Shown: positions 32,301 to 46,200 of the stretch, one piece after another | Layout: every line of letters begins with the position of its first letter | Position numbering within the stretch: the stretch's first letter is position 1 | From: a virus | IMG/VR virus record: IMGVR_UViG_3300035661_000045 | Location: 1 to 64,000 of that record | Direction: 5' to 3' (one strand) | DNA length: 64,000 nucleotides | Notes under the pieces: generated by a model | Database searches by the model: none | What the model was told of the DNA's origin: nothing | Seen by the model: only the letters and a program-made list of their open reading frames with translations | Translations under genes and position numbers: made by a program

Positions 32301-35300
32301 CTCAAAAAAATGTATGTTAGGTTAGAACCTAAAACTTTTAATTCTGAATCTTCTTGGAATACATTTAGTGGAAAGAATGCATATAATGTTTTAAAATCAT
32401 TTACCAATGGCGTTGAAGCAATTGAAAATTGATTTTCTAATAATGGCATTTCAACCAAATTTGGTGATTTAGATTTTGGGATATTAATTAACCTTATTGC
32501 ACAATCAAAATATATAGCCAAAAATAGTGATAATACAATATCATTTGTAAATCAAGATGAAAATTCATTTGAAAAATTATTAACAGATAGTCCAATTACA
32601 CAGCGTATTGAAAATATGTTTGGTAATGATATAAATAAGTTTAAGAATTTTATCAAAGAAAACGAACAATCTATTGAGGACATAATTAATGCTCACTATA
32701 ATGTTGAAGATAAAGCATCTGAAGTTAAATTAGATCAAAATGCTGAAGATGAATATGGTTTTTCAGATTCATTAGATAACTTTGACTCAAAGATAACTAA
32801 ACTTGCATCTGTATTTAGTTCGATTTTAAAAGGCATTCCAATTAAATCTATAAATGAAGATTTTGTTAGAGAACAATTTGGTATAACCAATATAGATGAT
32901 ATTACTGAATTTATAAAGATATTCAAGAAAATTAATATTGATGAAGCATTTAGATTAACTAATTTATGTTCGGATGCATTTAGAAATAATAAATTATTTT
33001 CAAAAGGAGCTTCAGAAAATATAGATGCAAATAATAAGACCGATGTTCGTAATATAAGAGAATTATTTAAAATAATATTAAAAGACAATAGAATTCTTGG
33101 AGTTCAAAATACAACTCAATATGAATGACTTCCAGAGATAGAAGATGGTAAAGATAGAGATGGTAAAACTAAATATAAAAAACATGTTGTAGTTGCCAGA
33201 AATGTTAATGAAGCAAATGTAAGAGATGTCAAGAAAGATGTAGTTGTTACTTCTAAGAAGATTGGTTATAGACATAGTGATATTCAGTCTGTATTAAACA
33301 ATATAGTACTAGCTAATAAATCCATCAATAATAAAAATTTTAGAACAAATAGAACTTTAGCTGAAATTAAAAATGGTAGTTCAAACAAAACTAAAAAGTC
33401 TGTATCAGTTATGAATACAGACTCAGATTTTTTTGTTGATAAAAATGCAGAAGCATTTGATAAAACTATTGATATAAGTTCAGATAAAAAAATTAATGAA
33501 AATTTAGATGCTATTAAAGCTAATTCTGAAAGTTATACATATAGACTTGATGATTTAAAATATCTGTTAGATAATAACAATAAAATCAAACGTAATATAG
33601 ATGCTAATGAAGTTTCAGATGCAAACAAATCAGATAATTTTGACAAAATGGAAGATTTGACTACAACTAACTTTAATGGAGTTACCAGTACATCGCTAAT
33701 TGTTACTAATGGTAAATCTAAATTAGAGTCAAATGAAACTATAAAATCTGAAGTTAAAAAAACTGAAAAACCAATAGATGAAGTTGCTGATATAGATGAT
33801 TTATTACTTGAGAAAGATACTGAATCAAAACAATTAGTTGGTAAAGAAATTAAAATTAATTCTGCATTAGATTATCTAAAAAGATTGTTTCCGACAGAAT
33901 CAGAAGATGTATTTAAATTTCTAGAAGCTGTTAGAAGTGGTGATAAAAATGTTTTTGGTAGATTTGTAAATGGTATTATTGAAGTTGAAAAAGCTTCATC
34001 TGATACTGTATATGAAAATATTGTTAGACATGAGGCATTTCATAAAGTATGGAATGAATTTTTAACTCAAGAACAACGCAATTCAATTGTTGAATCTTAT
34101 TTAAATACACTTACAGAACAGCAAGAGAAAGAGCAGGGCTTATTTGGGCTTCCATTAGAACAATTATCTAAGATACTTGAAGAAAAGATAGCTAGAAAAT
34201 ATCAAGCATATAATAAAAATCAAGATAAGAATTATGGTTTTATGCAGAAATCTCTATTATATCTTAAAGATGTATTTAGTAGATTAAAAACAATGCTTAC
34301 TGGGCGTGCATCTGACATAGAACATTATTTTAATTTAATTGATGGTGGATATTTTAATAGTCAATTTGCAAACTTTAGAGGAACTCGTGGATATTATGGT
34401 ATTCAAGAAGATTTTGGAACTGTTGATAATTATATAATAGCTAAACAAAAAGTTGCTGATATATTTGCACATATATCTTCTCTTGGTAGAAATGGTAGTT
34501 TTATTCCATTTTCAGAAACAGAGATTAATGATTCTTTATTGGCTACAGTTAAATCTTTACTTGCAAAAACTAATAATATTGTATCTAAAATGGATGTTAA
34601 AAATCTATCAGAACAAGATAAAATTAATTATAACAAGTATTTAAAGAACATAGAAGCTTATGAGTCTTTATTGAGGACTAATAATGGAACTAGATTTCCA
34701 GTATTAGTTAAGATGTTAAATGAAATACTTCCTGGTCGTAGTGAGAATTCTATTATAAATAATAATTGAGAAATTGTTAGGGATGGAAATGAATTAAATA
34801 TGGATGATATTGAAGAAGATTCTGATGTTAAGACTGAAAATTCTGAGGGTACAGTATTGTCACCATTTGCGGTTAATTCAAATGAGGTTAATCAAGAAAC
34901 TAAATTATTTGCAAAAATAAAACATTTTTTGATGACTATAAAAAATCTTAATGGTGATTTTATAAATAACAGATATGCATTTATTAGGGTGTTTCAACTA
35001 ATGGAAGGACTTAATAATGATTTAAATTCAAATTCCAAATTGAATATAATGGATCAGATTGCTGCTGTTTTATCTAAAAGTATTACTAAATCAAAAACTC
35101 TTAATGCAGTAGAATTAGAATCTCAATATGGAAATCGTTCTGATGTAGCTATATTCTCAAAACTTAAAGAAATTTATGAATTAGCATCTGCTATTAATTA
35201 TCCATCATTTATATCTAATTCCAATAAGGATTTAGTGAATGTTCCTATTAGAAATGACATTAAAGTATTTTTAGATAAAAATGGAGATATATCTACAATT

Positions 35301-38300
35301 GCATATTCTAAAGATGGTTCTGAAATAAAAGAAAATTCATTAATAGATATAAATAATAATAATAAAATATCTATTATAGAGAAGATTAATGGTGAGAATC
35401 AAAAGGAATTTGCTGAAAGAGCATTTAAATCTACTTTTGGATATAATGAAAAATCCAATATAGTCGAGATGTCTGCTATTATGCATAGAGAATTAGCTCG
35501 TAATAAATGGGTAGAAATACAAAATACATTTAATTCATTAAAGGAGGAAAGACTCAAAATTGTAAAGAATAAGAATGATAATAATAATATGACCATCTCA
35601 TCAATAGATGGTCAATCATCTTCTAAGAATATAACACTAATTGGTGCTTTAAAGAATAAAATATCAAATAAGTTTAAAACAATAGAAGATTTTAAATCAT
35701 TTATATCTGAAGATAAAAAATTCAGTGATCCATCAATTTATGATAGTGTAAAAAACGATGTAGAAAAAACAAAAGAATATGTTCTTGACTTTCTAAATAA
35801 AATTGGGATTACAAATATAAAAAATATTTCTGGTAGTGATATTAAATATGCTGATTTAAGAAATAATATATATAATTTCATGCGTACAAACGCATTATCT
35901 GCAATAGAAAAAATTGAAGCCAGTAATAAATCATCTGAATTTGATGATAGTTCAAATTTATTAAATGATGACCTGAGAATGTCAGATGAATATATTGAAA
36001 AATTATTTGAAGATGAAGGTGGTATTTTAGATTCTATATCAGACTTGGTAAATCCAGAAGATAATCAAAGTGTTAGTTCTACATATAGGGATGCAAAAGG
36101 TAAGAGATTGTATATGACAGTTCCTACATCATTTGCAAGTAAGATATTTAAACAGTTAGGAATGATGAAATTATTTTCAAAATTCATTAATTTACCACAA
36201 TATCTTAATACTGAATTTATGAAAAATAACATTATACAAAAAGGTCTTCAAGAGATTTATACATTTAAAATGCATAGTGGTATTTTAAATACAAGTAAAT
36301 ACACCGATGATTCAGTTGTTGAATACGATGGAGAAGGATTTTCTCAGTTTGTATTGAGAACATTCTTAGCTGACTTTTTATCAAACTTTAAGAAATCCAA
36401 AAAGAATGGTGAATATACCTATGAACAACCAATATATGTAAAATCCAACAGAAAAGATTCTCAATCAGCAAAAGTAAATGTATTATCATCTAACAATATA
36501 TTGGAAACTATATTTCCTACTATATTTAACCAGATGATGAAACAAAATATATCCGATGAATCAAGATGGGAAAATTATAGTGTTGATTCATTTGTAAACA
36601 TGAAAAGATTAGAAGGTGCATTAAGAGATGTGATTGGTGAAAACTATAAAAATATTTTTAGAGAGATGCTTTCTAAAAAACAATCTTTTTCAGATTTTAC
36701 ATCAGAACAACAATCTGCAATTAAGGAAAATATAAGAAAACAATTTGAAGATGAATCTAAATTGGTAGCTAAAAAGATTATAAATGAAAACATACAATTT
36801 GATGCTAAGACAAAAGATATAATCAAAAATCTTCTTATATTTAATGGTATGTCAGAAGTTGATGCAAAAGGAATTATTAAAGATTTTTCTGAAAATCAAT
36901 CCAAGAACAATAATGCAAAAACTAATAATACTGGAGTTTATTCTAACAAGCCAGAGATGTTTGAAAAAGCTCTTGAATTATTCTTAATGAATAACTACGT
37001 TAATTCATATGCAGTTACACAATTAGTAACATCAAATAATAATTTCTTTAAAGATGGAACATCATTATTAAAACGTATGTCTGTTGTATTTGGTCCTGGA
37101 TTATCTCCTACGGTTGGTGATTTGGGAATGAGACCAACAGCTAAAGTATTAGTAATAGATGATGTAGATTACAAACCATCAGATAGAGCAGCAATGATGA
37201 ATGTAGCTGGTTTTTCTAAAAGTGATATAGATGCAGTATTAGAAAAGGGAGGTGATGGCGTAACTGAATATGCAGATGGACAAGGATTTATAACTCCTAA
37301 ACGTCATGAAGAATTAACTCGTGGTTATGGTGCTTCATATAAATTATCAACAGTAGGTAAGCCATTATGGTACACTATTGATGATAATGGAGTTCCTCAT
37401 GCAATTAAATATTCATGAGTAGAACTTACAGATCAATTAGTAAAAGATAATCCTCAATTAGCTAATTTAAGAGATAATATGGATTCTCATGATATTGGTG
37501 AGGCTGTATTTAAATCAGCAGTTAAAGTTGGTATTCCTAAAGGCACACACACATGGGAAGAAGCAACTTCAAGTAATTTAAATGTAAATAATTCATCTAC
37601 TATGACACTTAAAAACGCTGATTATAGATTACAATTAAATCCAGCACATGACTTTGGTGAAAATCATGTATCAATTCCTACACAATTAATGTATATGCTT
37701 AATATATATCATGGTAATGAAGAAAGAGCTATGAATTCATATGGTGCATATAATAATATTATTAAATTAGGATTATCTACCCTGATGGATTCTTTATCAA
37801 ATAAAGGTGTTCTTAGTGAATCTAAGATATCTAAAATGGTATTAAGGAAATTAAGGGGTTCTAATTCTGCTGAAATTGAGGCAGAAATGTTTTCCAATGG
37901 TATATCGCAAGATTTTCCAACATTAAGTGATAAAATAGTTAGTCAAATAGCGTCTTTATTTTCAAAAAATACTATATCTACCAAATTCATGGGTGGAAAG
38001 ACTGTTTTACAAGCTTCTGTTGGCGTTAGAAATAGAGAGGGTAATGAATTATCATATAGTACGGAGAATATTAATGGTAAACGTCATACAATTTCTGAAG
38101 CTTTAATTACTCGTGATATGGCTCAAAAGACATTACCAAAAGAAGTATTTGATTATTTAGATGAATTCTTTTCTAATCCAGAAAATAATGGTAAATCTCC
38201 AAAGGTTGCTATTGTTGGTGGTGATATGTTAGGGTTTCGTATTCCATCATCCGAAATACATAGTGCTGTTGCACTTAAAATTGAAGGATGATTTGAAGGT

Positions 38301-41042
38301 ACTGGTAATAGTATTATAGTTCCCAAATATATCGTAGAGATCCATGGTAGTGACTTTGACGTTGACTCACTATTTATTATTGGTAGAGAATTTATCAAAG
38401 ATAAAAATGATAATATTTTAAATTATAAGAAAGTTGATGGCAAATGAGTGTTTAATTCTTTATCACAAGACGAAATTAATAATTTGTCTTATGGTGAAAA
38501 GATGAAATATTTCAAAAGTGTTATCACCAACTCTATATTAGATGCTACAGTTGATCCTACTAATACAGTAAGAATGCAATCTCCTATTACAACAAAACAA
38601 TTAAGCGATGTTAGACAAGAAATTTATAATGAAACTGGTACTAAAGCAACTAAAAAAGATTTAGATAATTCTGATTTTATGGAATCGTTTGAAGCTCATC
38701 AATCATCTCATAATGGTTCTGCTGGGACTGGTATTGTTGCCAGTGCGTTTAAAACAATTGCGTATGCTATACGAGCCGGAGAAAATAACGAGATTCCAAC
38801 TGTAAAAACTACTGGACAACAATTAATAATTGATGGAAAATTAATTAATAAATTATCAAATAAGTTGGAACTATATGAAGGACTTGATTCCTTGGTAAAT
38901 GCTGCTATTGATAATGTAAAACTTCAAGTACTTCCATTCTTTAATTTAAATTCAAATACATTTTCTACATTTATTGGAATGATGGCAATGGATGGTGTTG
39001 GTTTAAAATATGCAGCTAGAATGTCAAGGCAATTGTTCTTTAAACAAATAGCTGATTATAAATCACCAACTTCTAGAGATTTTGGATTTAAACAAACAAA
39101 TGTATTAATTGAAGAATTAAGACAATTAGTTGAAACTGAGAAATCATCTGAAGCTGATAGAGCTACTTATAAAGATTTGACATTGCAAGAACTTAAAGAT
39201 TCATTGAAGTTTGCAGTTGACAATAACTTGTCTTCATTATCAGAATATATAGCTGATTTAAGATCTGGTAAAATAGAATTATCTGAAGAGCATAAAGATT
39301 ATATTAATTCTCAAATAAAATTTATGGAATATTTTAAAACATTTAAAAAGATAGGTGGTGATTTAACATCATTATCTGGATATTTATCTATAATAAGAGA
39401 TATGCCTACAACACAACTTGAAATTGAAAAGAAGTTGGACGTTGAAAATGATATATTTGAAAAAGACGATAACGGAAATATGGTTTCTAAGGATAATTTT
39501 TCAATAGATCTTAAAAATTTATTTCAATCAGCACCTCATATTAAATCTGCATCTGAAGTATTACATCAATTAAACGATGTAAATAAGATGTATATATTTA
39601 AACATGGTCCAATAGTAGAATCACTTATAGATGATATTAAAACAAGTCCAGAGGCTGTTAATGAATCATTAAAACCAGATAGTGAATTAGAAGATCTTGA
39701 AAAATCAAATTCAAGTTCAATAAAGGGTGGAAAAGATTCAGAAATATCTATGAGAGATGAAGTTATTAGATTTTTAATGAATTGTGTTAATTGAGATCCA
39801 GATTTCAAAGGTTATGATTCTATACCAGATGCTAGAATAAAAGTTAACAACAAGGAGACTAAAGTTTCTGGTATTGATGCTTTTAAGAAAAACTTCGGTA
39901 AAAAAGTAGAAGCTATAATGAGTTATTTAGAATCTAATAACATTCAAAATAGGTTTATGAAGGAATTAGTTGGTACTGTAATGGCAAATACTATTATAGA
40001 TTGGAAAATGCCTCGTTCTGTTGAGTTTAAATCAGATGATATTATTCAATTAAAAGCTGAATTTGATAAATTAAGTCAATACGATGTTGTATTTGAAGAT
40101 GGTAAATACAAAGTAGTTCCTTCAGAAAATTTAGACTATAAAGAATGGCAAAAAGATTTTGTTAGATATGGAATATCAGTTAATGGAATGTCATTTGGTG
40201 CTACTAATTTTTCAATGGCACTTCCAGATGAATTATACAAACCAGTGTCTGATGGACTTGAAAATCTTATTAATAAAATAAAATCTGATAGTACTGTTTT
40301 GATGAGAAATAAATTAAATTTCTTTTATCAATATATAATGAATAATCCAGAAGTTATTAAACTAGCTTATTTAAAAAAGATAACATCTAATGGTAAATAT
40401 TCAGGATTTGCAGAAATAAATGGTCAAACTCATTTTTATGACATGCAACTTGAGTCTAAATCCGAAAATGATAAATCTAATTTATTAATAAGACAAATTA
40501 ATAACAATGGAAAATCATTTATATATAAACTAATTGGAGTTAATAATGGTTCACTTTATTATGTAAAATTAGGTGCTGAAAATCCATCAAACTTTTATAA
40601 TATGTCAGAAAATTTATTTTTTAGTGCTAATGGTGATTTTTATATTAATACAAAAATTCCTTCATTAGCTGTAATAAATAATAATGATAAGGAATTTAAG
40701 CTTGAAGGTAAGAATGGAAAAGAAAATGATCTATTATCAATGCTTAAAGCCAAATATGATAAAAATCCTTTTATTATTGCAGTACATAATTATACAGATG
40801 TAATGAGAACTGGTTCTAAAGAAGTTGTTGTTGAAATTAAAGGCAATAAACTTGTTGTCGTTGATGATAAAGTATATAAATCTACTGTTGAAGAAAAAAC
40901 AAATGAAATTAATGATAATTCATTTGAATCAAACAAAGACAATATTCTAAATAAATTCGCTGAAGAAACTCAAGAATCTTGAGATGCTAAAAGTGATGAA
41001 ATTAAATCTGAATTAATTAGACAAATTAACGAGGGTTGTTAA
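26385..41042 (+). CDS. giant 4,885-residue virion protein: SF1 helicase-like, zincin and RNA-polymerase modules
   Basis: One frame of 14,658 bases, open only if about eleven in-frame TGA codons are Trp; it ends TAA at 41040. N-terminal helices include hydrophobic ASAMIPGAGIAKGLQALELA. An SF1-type motor lies at about residues 1330-1690: Walker A GIAGTGKTT at 1356-1364, DEIG at 1432, GDPNQV at 1468, VQYRS, and LSRPKEY. A zincin-like HEAFH is at 2549-2553. The RNA-polymerase catalytic loop DFDVD is at 3990-3994 (38352-38366), matching the DxDxD loop of crAss-type virion RNA polymerases such as phi14:2 gp66. It is probably injected to transcribe early genes. Several processed chains are possible. 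Confidence 0.85.
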
Positions 41043-41057
41043 TCAATAAAAATAAAT

Positions 41058-44000
41058 ATGGCAAATTGCATAAATATTAATAATCCAGAGTTCCTCGAAA
41101 TGATGAGGGACTCTGGTCTTTCGAGAGCAGAATTATCTGCTCGTATGGGTATTTGGATGAGAAATAACAATTCTGAAAATTGACCAACATTAGAACAATT
41201 AAACTTAAAGAAGTCCGATGATAATAAACCGTCAAATATTTTTCAAAAATTAATTGTATCGTCTAAGAATGCAAAAGATTCAATTTCTAGAGTTATTGAT
41301 TTATTAGCTAAATCTTCTAAAAGAGATGATTTAATTCTAAGAGAAATGTCTAAGAGATTATTTAATAACACATCTTATCAAATACTTAGTTCTGGAGAAT
41401 TAAAAGAAAAATTTAATGATTTTAATAAGAATGATATTTCTTTTTATGATGCTTCATCAAATACAATATTTATCAATTCAGATAATAAATTAAATTCAGA
41501 TGATAAAGAATTTTCAAACACCATGATGCATGAGATTATACATGCAGCAACAGTACAAAAAATTAAACAATTATCCGATAAAATAGTAAATAAAACTGCA
41601 ACAAAGCAAGATGTTGAATTAAATGATGAATTAAATAAAATTTATTTATTAGCCAAATCAAATCTTCAAGAAAATTTTCCACAGTATTTTCAAGAAAAAA
41701 ATTCATTACAAGAATTTGTTGCTGGAACTTTAGACCATGAATTTTTAAATGAATTAAATAAAATTAAATATGATGAAAATACAAATTTATCATTAAAAGA
41801 TAGAATTTTATCAGTTATTAAACAAGTTCTTGGAATTAATGATAGGACTCTTGCTTCTGGTGCTTTTAATGCTTTATTTAACCTAGCTGAATATAAAAAT
41901 AATGAAGAATTTAATCCATCAGAAGAAATATTTAAACGTACTGAAGGTGTAGATGAATTAAGTAAAGAAACACAAGAAATCATAAATAAAAATGAAGGTC
42001 TTGAAGTTGAAATGGTTACCAATGAAGCTGGTTTGCAAGTCCAAGGTGAACATTATATTAACTCTGAGGGCAAACTATTCAATCGTATTACTTATGGCGC
42101 TAAATCACTCTTAAAAGCGTTTCTTCCATATACATTCAAGCAGAATAATGATTATGCTAAATCTGAAGCTGATAGACGGTGGGGTGACTATGATCATGAT
42201 ACTAAATTATCTATAGATGGAAAATTATATACATATGATGAATATTTAGAAAATCTTAGAGCAATAAATAACCGAGGAACTGCAAAGGGTAATATTATTC
42301 ACTCATTAAATGAATTAATAAATGCAACAACAGCAGAAAATATAAGTAGATTAAAAGCTAAAATTTATTCTATTGAAGAAGACAATGGCATAACACATGG
42401 AAATTATAATTGGTTTACTAAAAGTATTAAACAAATATATGAAACACTTGGAATAAATAAATTCAATGATAATATTCCAGAGGAACTTAAAGATAAAGTT
42501 GTTTGTGAGATTCCGATATCAAGTGATTTGCTTGGATATGCTGGATCTATAGATATGTTGGTTGAACATCCTGAAAAGATAAAGAATTATCTTGGAGAAG
42601 ATATTGGTAATATGCTAAGTATTTATGATTTAAAATCAGGATATTCTGTATTAAATAAACTTGGCAGTGCTATACTTAAATATGGAGAACAGAGCAAATA
42701 TATTAACAATAGTCCAATGGATATGGCAAAACTTCAAGTTATGCTATATGCATTTATGATTAAACTTGAAAACCCTAATCAGCAATTTAGAACACTTCAA
42801 GTTGTTTCTGTAGCAAATGAATATGAAGCTACAAATAAACATAATGATTCAATAGTAGAGACTGATGCTTATCTTGGAATGTTAGAACAATTCTTTAAAG
42901 ATAAGAAATTAATGAAAGATTTAGAGATGGAAGATAATATTTATTCAAAAATGTTATCTAAATCACCTGATTTATTTAATGAAAGTCATTATCGTCACAT
43001 ACAATTTGAAAAATCTGATATTGCAACAGTAGAAGAAATTAATACCAAAATATCCTGTTTACAACAGTCACTTCATGAAATAGGAATATCTGGTAATCTA
43101 ATAAAAGAATATGAGATTGAGGAAAAACTTATTGAATTAAATAAGCAAAAATTAGAATTAGAAAGTGATTTTAATCAAATACCATTCGATCAAAATAAAG
43201 CTAATAGAACTTCATTTATTGCAAGATGGTTAGGTGGTATTAAAGACTCAAATAATCCATTGGTTATTTCTTTTAGACGAGCATGAGAAGCCGCAGAACT
43301 TAAAGTTACTAGAAAACAACTAACAGCAGCAGATAAGATTGGAAATGAGATGAAGGCACTTAGAGATGAATATTATCAATCTAAGGGTATAGTAAAATCT
43401 ATAGAAGGTGATAATCTTGATATGTATAAACCAATTCTTAAAGAATCTTTTGTTGAAAATGTTGGAGATGTAGAAAGACTTGTTTTAGAGTCCGATGATG
43501 AATGGAAGAATTTAACTCAAGTTCAAAAAAACTTCATACTAAAGCATGAAGAAGTTATGCAAAGTATATTTCTTGATAAAGATTCTTATATAAATAAGAC
43601 TGCTTCATATGATATAAACAATAAGCCTAAATCACATTTAGCACTTCAAAGTCCAGATTTTAAATATTATCCAGGATTTTTTGCCAAAATACAACCATCA
43701 AAATTAGATTTACAACGTAGAATGGGTGATGGTAGTGTTAGTGCTGCTTTATTAAATCCAAAATATCATAAATCTATGTTAGCGAATGCATTATCATTTA
43801 ATAATGAGAATATATTTGATAAATATAATGATGATAAAATTGCAATACCAATTAAATATCTGGGCTCTAAAGAATGAGATGCTAAAAGATATTATTCATC
43901 TGATATTGGAACTGCACTTATAAATTTCAATTCATGAATTGAATATAAGAAAGAAATGGATCCTATTTACGCTGCTGGAAAATCTATTACTTATCAATTA

Positions 44001-45566
44001 CAACGTGGTATTAAAAGAGATGGAGATAATCGTGATATTCAACGAGAAATTGATATTTTAAATGGATTTCTAAGAAAAAATGTTAGAGGTATATCTAATA
44101 CTGGTGAAGATTGGTTTGCTGGTAAACCACCTAAAATTATGACTAATCCATTAACTGGTCAACCCGTATATTTTTTACCACAAAAATTTATGTCTGGACT
44201 ATCTAATTGAGGAAGACAAACTACTATGTATTTAAAACCTTGAGGTGCTACTGGTAATATGGTTCAACAGCAATGATTACTCCATAGAAATGGATTAAAT
44301 TATTCATGAGCTAAACAATGGTTTGGCGATGAAAATACTCAAACTGATTATAGTTTAGCTGATGCAGCTAAAGGTGATTTAGCTTTTGCTGAAATAGCTA
44401 AAGATATGGTTTTAAACAATCTTCATAATAATAAAATATGAAGATTGATGGAAATGCATAATTATATTGATGGAAATTCAATGAAAGCCATTGAACGTAG
44501 GTCTAAAACTTTAAGAGAGAGAACTACTACAAGTGAAGCAATGATGATTCTTCATAGTACTGGTGAATTATTTTCATTAGTTACAACATATGTAGCTCAG
44601 TTAAATCATATGAAACTTAAAGATGGACGTTCATTTTTGGATGCATATGAAATTGATAAAAACAACGAAGTCGTTTGAACTGGTGGTTCTCGTGGAAAAA
44701 TAAAAATGCTAGATGGCTCTTATAAAGAATTAGAGGGACTTGACAGTAATGAGATTTCAAGATTCAAAAGAGTTCATGAAAAGATGCTTGGTAGTTATCG
44801 TTCTGACGAATTTTGTGGTCTTGAACTATATTCAATGGGTCAATTCTTTTTATCACTTAAAAAATATTTTCCAAGAATTGTATTAAATCTCACTGAGGGT
44901 AAAAAGACTGATTTTTATCTAGGTGAATATGCTAAGATTGGACAATATAATATAGATGGAAAAGATGAAGATATTTATGCATGAAAAGGTCGTGAAATAG
45001 AAGGTAAACTTAGATCTATGATGCATGCATTTTCAATTGCAGCATCATTTTCAACCTTTAGATTTGAAGATGCTAAACAAAAATGAGATCAACTTAATTT
45101 TGAGCAAAAGCGCAATATTCTAGAAGGAATGCAAACAACTGCTGAATGAGCTGCTCTCGCTGTTCTTTATTCGTTGATGTTTGGTAGTACTTCAGATGAC
45201 GATGCCCGTAAAAAATGATTTAAAATGTATATGTTGGATAATTTAGCTCAACAATATAATCCTATTGATCAGTTAAGAACATTGTCAAATGTATCTCCAG
45301 TAGGTCTTACAAAAGCATTTAAAGCAGGGGTTGGTATATCTACAATGGCTTTTGCTCTTATGGATTTAGGACTTGGTGACAAGAAAGATGCTTACACCCA
45401 AGAGGGTGATTTAAAAGGTTGGACTGAAGTTCAAAGATCTATTCCATACTATTCATCATATTATGATTTCTTTAAAAAATTAGATACTATATCTGGATCA
45501 ACTGATGGTCAAGAAGAGTCATGATTTGAAGGATGGGCTAATATGGATTACACAAAAACAAAATAG
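41058..45566 (+). CDS. giant 1,502-residue virion protein with zincin and PD-(D/E)XK nuclease motifs
   Basis: Starts MANCININNPEFLEMMRDSG, typical of crAss giant virion proteins. HEIIH at residues 158-162 is a zincin motif. A RecB/Cas4-like PD-(D/E)XK nuclease follows: GNIIHSLNE, GYAGSIDM (D499), IYDLKSG (D524, K526) and KLQVMLYAF (Q560). The last ~750 residues hold most of the TGA-Trp codons (from 43284), after a long stretch with none, and contain hydrophobic segments near the end. The frame stops at TAG 45564-45566, with TAA two codons later. Probably ejected with the polymerase protein. Confidence 0.8.
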
Positions 45567-45600
45567 ATAGTCTAAATTTTTTTCGTGGATAATAAAAACA

Positions 45601-45630
45601 ATAGGAGTATTCTTCACAGAGTACTCCTAT
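45601..45630. terminator. bidirectional terminator between convergent operons
   Basis: ATAGGAGTA and TACTCCTAT form a perfect 9-bp stem across a 12-base loop, with T-rich sequence on the plus side and A-rich sequence before it. It lies between the TAG of the last late gene and the stop of the minus-strand thioredoxin gene. Confidence 0.85.
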
Positions 45631-45666
45631 TTTCATTTAAATTATTATCATTATGAAATCACAAAT

Positions 45667-45933
45667 CTATTCTATATAATTATCTATTATTGCTTTTATT
45701 TCATTACCACTTTTAGTTCCAGAAAATCTATATACAATTTTATCATCATGTTCAAAAATCATTGTTGGAACTGTCATTATTCTTAATTTTCTTACTAAAT
45801 CAATTTCCTCTTCAACATTTACCGTATTATATATTACATTTGTGCTATATGATGATAGTATTTCATCCATTGTTTTTTGTAGTGTCTTACATGGTCTACA
45901 AAAATCTGCACTATATTTTGTTATTTTCAACAT
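45667..45933 (-). CDS. thioredoxin-like protein
   Basis: An 88-residue thioredoxin-fold protein with active site CRPC at residues 12-15 (SADFCRPCKTLQ), a cis-Pro loop IMTVPTMIFE, and the usual beta-strand pattern. It is shorter than host thioredoxin, as in other phages. It probably reduces disulfides, perhaps for ribonucleotide reductase or the many phage Cys proteins. Last gene of the minus-strand operon; its ATG overlaps the upstream stop (TAATG). Confidence 0.85.
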   Translation of the reverse strand: MLKITKYSADFCRPCKTLQKTMDEILSSYSTNVIYNTVNVEEEIDLVRKLRIMTVPTMIFEHDDKIVYRFSGTKSGNEIKAIIDNYIE

Positions 45934-46193
45934 TATTCTTGTATTTTAGTATATAATACTATTCCATTCTTATCTTTCATATCAATAATCTGTAATCCTA
46001 ATTTACTTGCACAATTTTTGCATGCATATTGTAAATCAAACATACCATTTTGAATTAATTGTATTGCAAATTGAATATGCTGAGGTGTAGTATTTTTAAT
46101 ATCACACAACTCAGAATATTCAACTATAAAATTACTTAATTCATCAATAGTTACATGTTGATTTGTAAATATTTTATTTATAAATTCTTTCAC
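45933..46193 (-). CDS. small protein with CxxC pair (unknown)
   Basis: An 86-residue protein, helical, with CKNC near residue 58 (QYACKNCASKLGL). Tightly coupled upstream of the thioredoxin gene, of which it might be a partner or substrate. No family recognised. Confidence 0.6.
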   Translation of the reverse strand: MKEFINKIFTNQHVTIDELSNFIVEYSELCDIKNTTPQHIQFAIQLIQNGMFDLQYACKNCASKLGLQIIDMKDKNGIVLYTKIQE

Positions 46194-46200
46194 TATTATG

